DNA of 64,000 nucleotides from contig NZ_QREG01000005.1 in assembly GCF_003386095.1 (NCBI RefSeq), positions 165,091 to 229,090 of the forward strand, in the 5' to 3' direction. Positions 62,506 to 64,000 of this stretch are shown piece by piece; the first letter of the stretch is position 1, and each line of letters begins with the position of its first letter. A program made the position numbers and the translations under genes. The notes under the pieces are model-generated. The model saw nothing but the letters and a program-made list of their open reading frames with translations, did no database searches and was not told the origin of the DNA. This DNA is from Marinoscillum furvescens DSM 4134. Lineage in GTDB: Bacteria; Bacteroidota; Bacteroidia; Cytophagales; Cyclobacteriaceae.

Positions 62506-64000
62506 ATGAAACACACAACGCAAGTGAATCAATTGACTAAAATCCTATTCGGAAAATTTACCGATTCGTTGGATAGGTTTCAGCGAATGCAAGAAGATTT
62601 GGGTAAGAAGCTACGTGCATTTTTAGTGGTTCCAATGCTCCTGTTAGCTGGTTGGCTAGCAGCCCAGCCTACAGCAAATTTCACGGCTACTACCGCATGC
62701 CAGGGGGAGGCTACAGTATTTACAAATACATCTACTCCAAATGGTTCCAGTATCGTTCTTTATGCCTGGGATTTTGGTGGTGGTGAGGGGTCTGCAGTGC
62801 GAGATCCACAGCATATCTTTTCTTCTCCGGGGACCAAATCGGTATCACTAACCGTAGTAGATGAAAATGGAGATGAGGCGACCATTACGAAATCCGTCAC
62901 CGTTCGCCCAACACCTGCCGCGGGATTCAATTTGTTGGGGAGCGACAGGTGCTATTCTACAGCTCAGTCTTTCCAAAACCTGTCGTCCATAGCCAGTGGT
63001 ACCATGACCTACACCTGGAATTTCGGTGACGGGGGTTCATCCACTGCTACTAATCCAACACACACTTTTTCAAGCTACGGAGAGTATACGGTTATGCTTA
63101 CCGCAAAATCAAATTACAACTGTACGGAGGTGTATTCAGAAACCATTTCTATTCTTCCAGAGCCTGTTGCCGATTTTTCGGCTCCCACAAGTATTTGTCT
63201 GGGTGAAAAAATAAGCTTTACCAACAATAGCACTATTGCTCAGGGTAATTTAACCTACACCTGGGATTTTGACGATTTGTCAACCTCAACTGAGATTAAT
63301 CCTGAACATACTTTTAGTGCGGCGGGTACCTATGATGTGACATTACAAGTAAGTTCTGTAGATGGCTCCTGTATCGATACACATACGCAGCAAGTGATAG
63401 TCCATGCTCAGCCAGTGGCGGGTTTTTCGTTTAATGATCGTTGCCTGGGGACAGCTGTAAATTTTACGAATACGAGCAGCATATCTTCAGGGACATTAAG
63501 CTATGCGTGGAGCTTTGGGGATGGCAATACCTCGACCTCAGCAAGCCCATCACACCTTTATGATGCTACAGGCAGCTACGAAGTAACACTCCTTGTCACC
63601 TCTAATAATGGCTGTACGGATGAGGTAAGTCATGTGGTAAACATTCACGAATTACCGGAGGCTTCTTTTACAGCTGGAAATGTTTGTGAAGGAAACGCCG
63701 TTAGTTTTTCGAATGCTTCATCGATAAATTCTGGTGGATTGACTTATGCCTGGTCATTTGGTGATGGAAATACATCCACTTCCTCCAGTCCCAATCTTAC
63801 ATATGCTTCTTCGGGAGTTTATACCGTTGGTTTAACAGCTACTTCCGACTTTGGGTGTCAGGACTCCTATTCTCAGCAAATTCAGGTATTTGATGCTTCG
63901 GTGGGTGGCACGGTATCAGGAGCTACCACTTTGTGTGCCTCAGACAACAGCGACTACACCTTAAGCTTGAGCGGTCACACCGGAGATGTCATTCGTTGGG
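62506..64000 (+). CDS. PKD-domain surface protein, N-terminal part (runs off the window)
   Basis: The frame is open from the ATG at 62506 (MKHTTQVNQLTKILFGKF) to the last base, giving about 498 residues with no stop. A hydrophobic signal segment (AFLVVPMLLLAGWLAAQ) near 45-61 follows a long polar n-region. At least five PKD domains follow, seen as YAWDFGGG, YTWNFGDG, YTWDFDD, YAWSFGDG and YAWSFGDG, and then an Ig-like region (GGTVSGATTLCASDNSDYTLS) begins. It starts 3 bp after the M43 gene stop and continues the operon. It is a likely T9SS cargo, but the C-terminus is outside the window. Confidence 0.88.
   Translation, partial: MKHTTQVNQLTKILFGKFTDSLDRFQRMQEDLGKKLRAFLVVPMLLLAGWLAAQPTANFTATTACQGEATVFTNTSTPNGSSIVLYAWDFGGGEGSAVRDPQHIFSSPGTKSVSLTVVDENGDEATITKSVTVRPTPAAGFNLLGSDRCYSTAQSFQNLSSIASGTMTYTWNFGDGGSSTATNPTHTFSSYGEYTVMLTAKSNYNCTEVYSETISILPEPVADFSAPTSICLGEKISFTNNSTIAQGNLTYTWDFDDLSTSTEINPEHTFSAAGTYDVTLQVSSVDGSCIDTHTQQVIVHAQPVAGFSFNDRCLGTAVNFTNTSSISSGTLSYAWSFGDGNTSTSASPSHLYDATGSYEVTLLVTSNNGCTDEVSHVVNIHELPEASFTAGNVCEGNAVSFSNASSINSGGLTYAWSFGDGNTSTSSSPNLTYASSGVYTVGLTATSDFGCQDSYSQQIQVFDASVGGTVSGATTLCASDNSDYTLSLSGHTGDVIRW

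Overview
The window looks like chromosomal DNA of a gliding or T9SS-bearing Bacteroidota, most likely order Cytophagales. Reasons seen in the sequence: the end of gldM followed by gldN, an SprE/PorW-type lipoprotein, a PorE-like OmpA lipoprotein, an F-ATPase operon without atpD/atpC, proteins ending in T9SS-type C-terminal domains, and a tRNA promoter that fits the Bacteroidota TTTG-N19-TAnnTTTG consensus exactly. The species cannot be named from the sequence alone. I see no prophage, IS element or CRISPR array.

Layout. 1-1449: gldM (partial) and gldN, closed by a bidirectional terminator. 1485-8116 (minus): sprE-like, class A PBP and uvrC as a gap-free operon. 8213-16441 (plus): M23 peptidase, bactofilin, atpZ-like, a small membrane protein, atpB-E-F-H-A-G, a UbiA-like membrane protein and a methyltransferase. 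16428-18689 (minus): THUMP-like methyltransferase and asd. 18765-27958 (plus): a 2528-residue lamin-tail/Ig-like surface protein, a DUF4382-type lipoprotein and a small GNAT. 27992-32222 (minus): M28 peptidase, AsmA-like protein and a lipoprotein isoaspartyl peptidase. 32314-34056 (plus): DksA-like protein, scpB and an RluB-type synthase. 34080-42485 (minus): a three-gene operon of exported TPR-CHAT protein, PD40/OmpA protein and a large TPR-like protein. 42486-43605: a regulatory region, then a tRNA-Phe(GAA) gene (minus) trailed by six exact-period 105-bp copies of its own 3' half. 43606-46252 (plus): HdrC/HdrB-like iron-sulfur proteins and a conserved small protein. 46350-48344: PorE-like lipoprotein. 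48547-64000 (plus): a tightly coupled run of exported proteins (FnIII, tail-collar-like, a 3321-residue PKD protein, an M43 protease and a further PKD protein cut by the window edge).

How they fit together. Many of the accessory genes concern the cell surface: T9SS machinery (GldM/N, SprE, PorE-like) plus likely T9SS cargo (PKD giant, M43 protease, lamin-tail giant). The bactofilin/M23 pair and the class A PBP concern wall shape and synthesis. The least expected features are the tRNA-Phe 3'-half tandem array, the exported TPR-CHAT operon with a palindrome lying in its predicted promoter spacer, and an exact 506-residue super-repeat inside the PKD giant.
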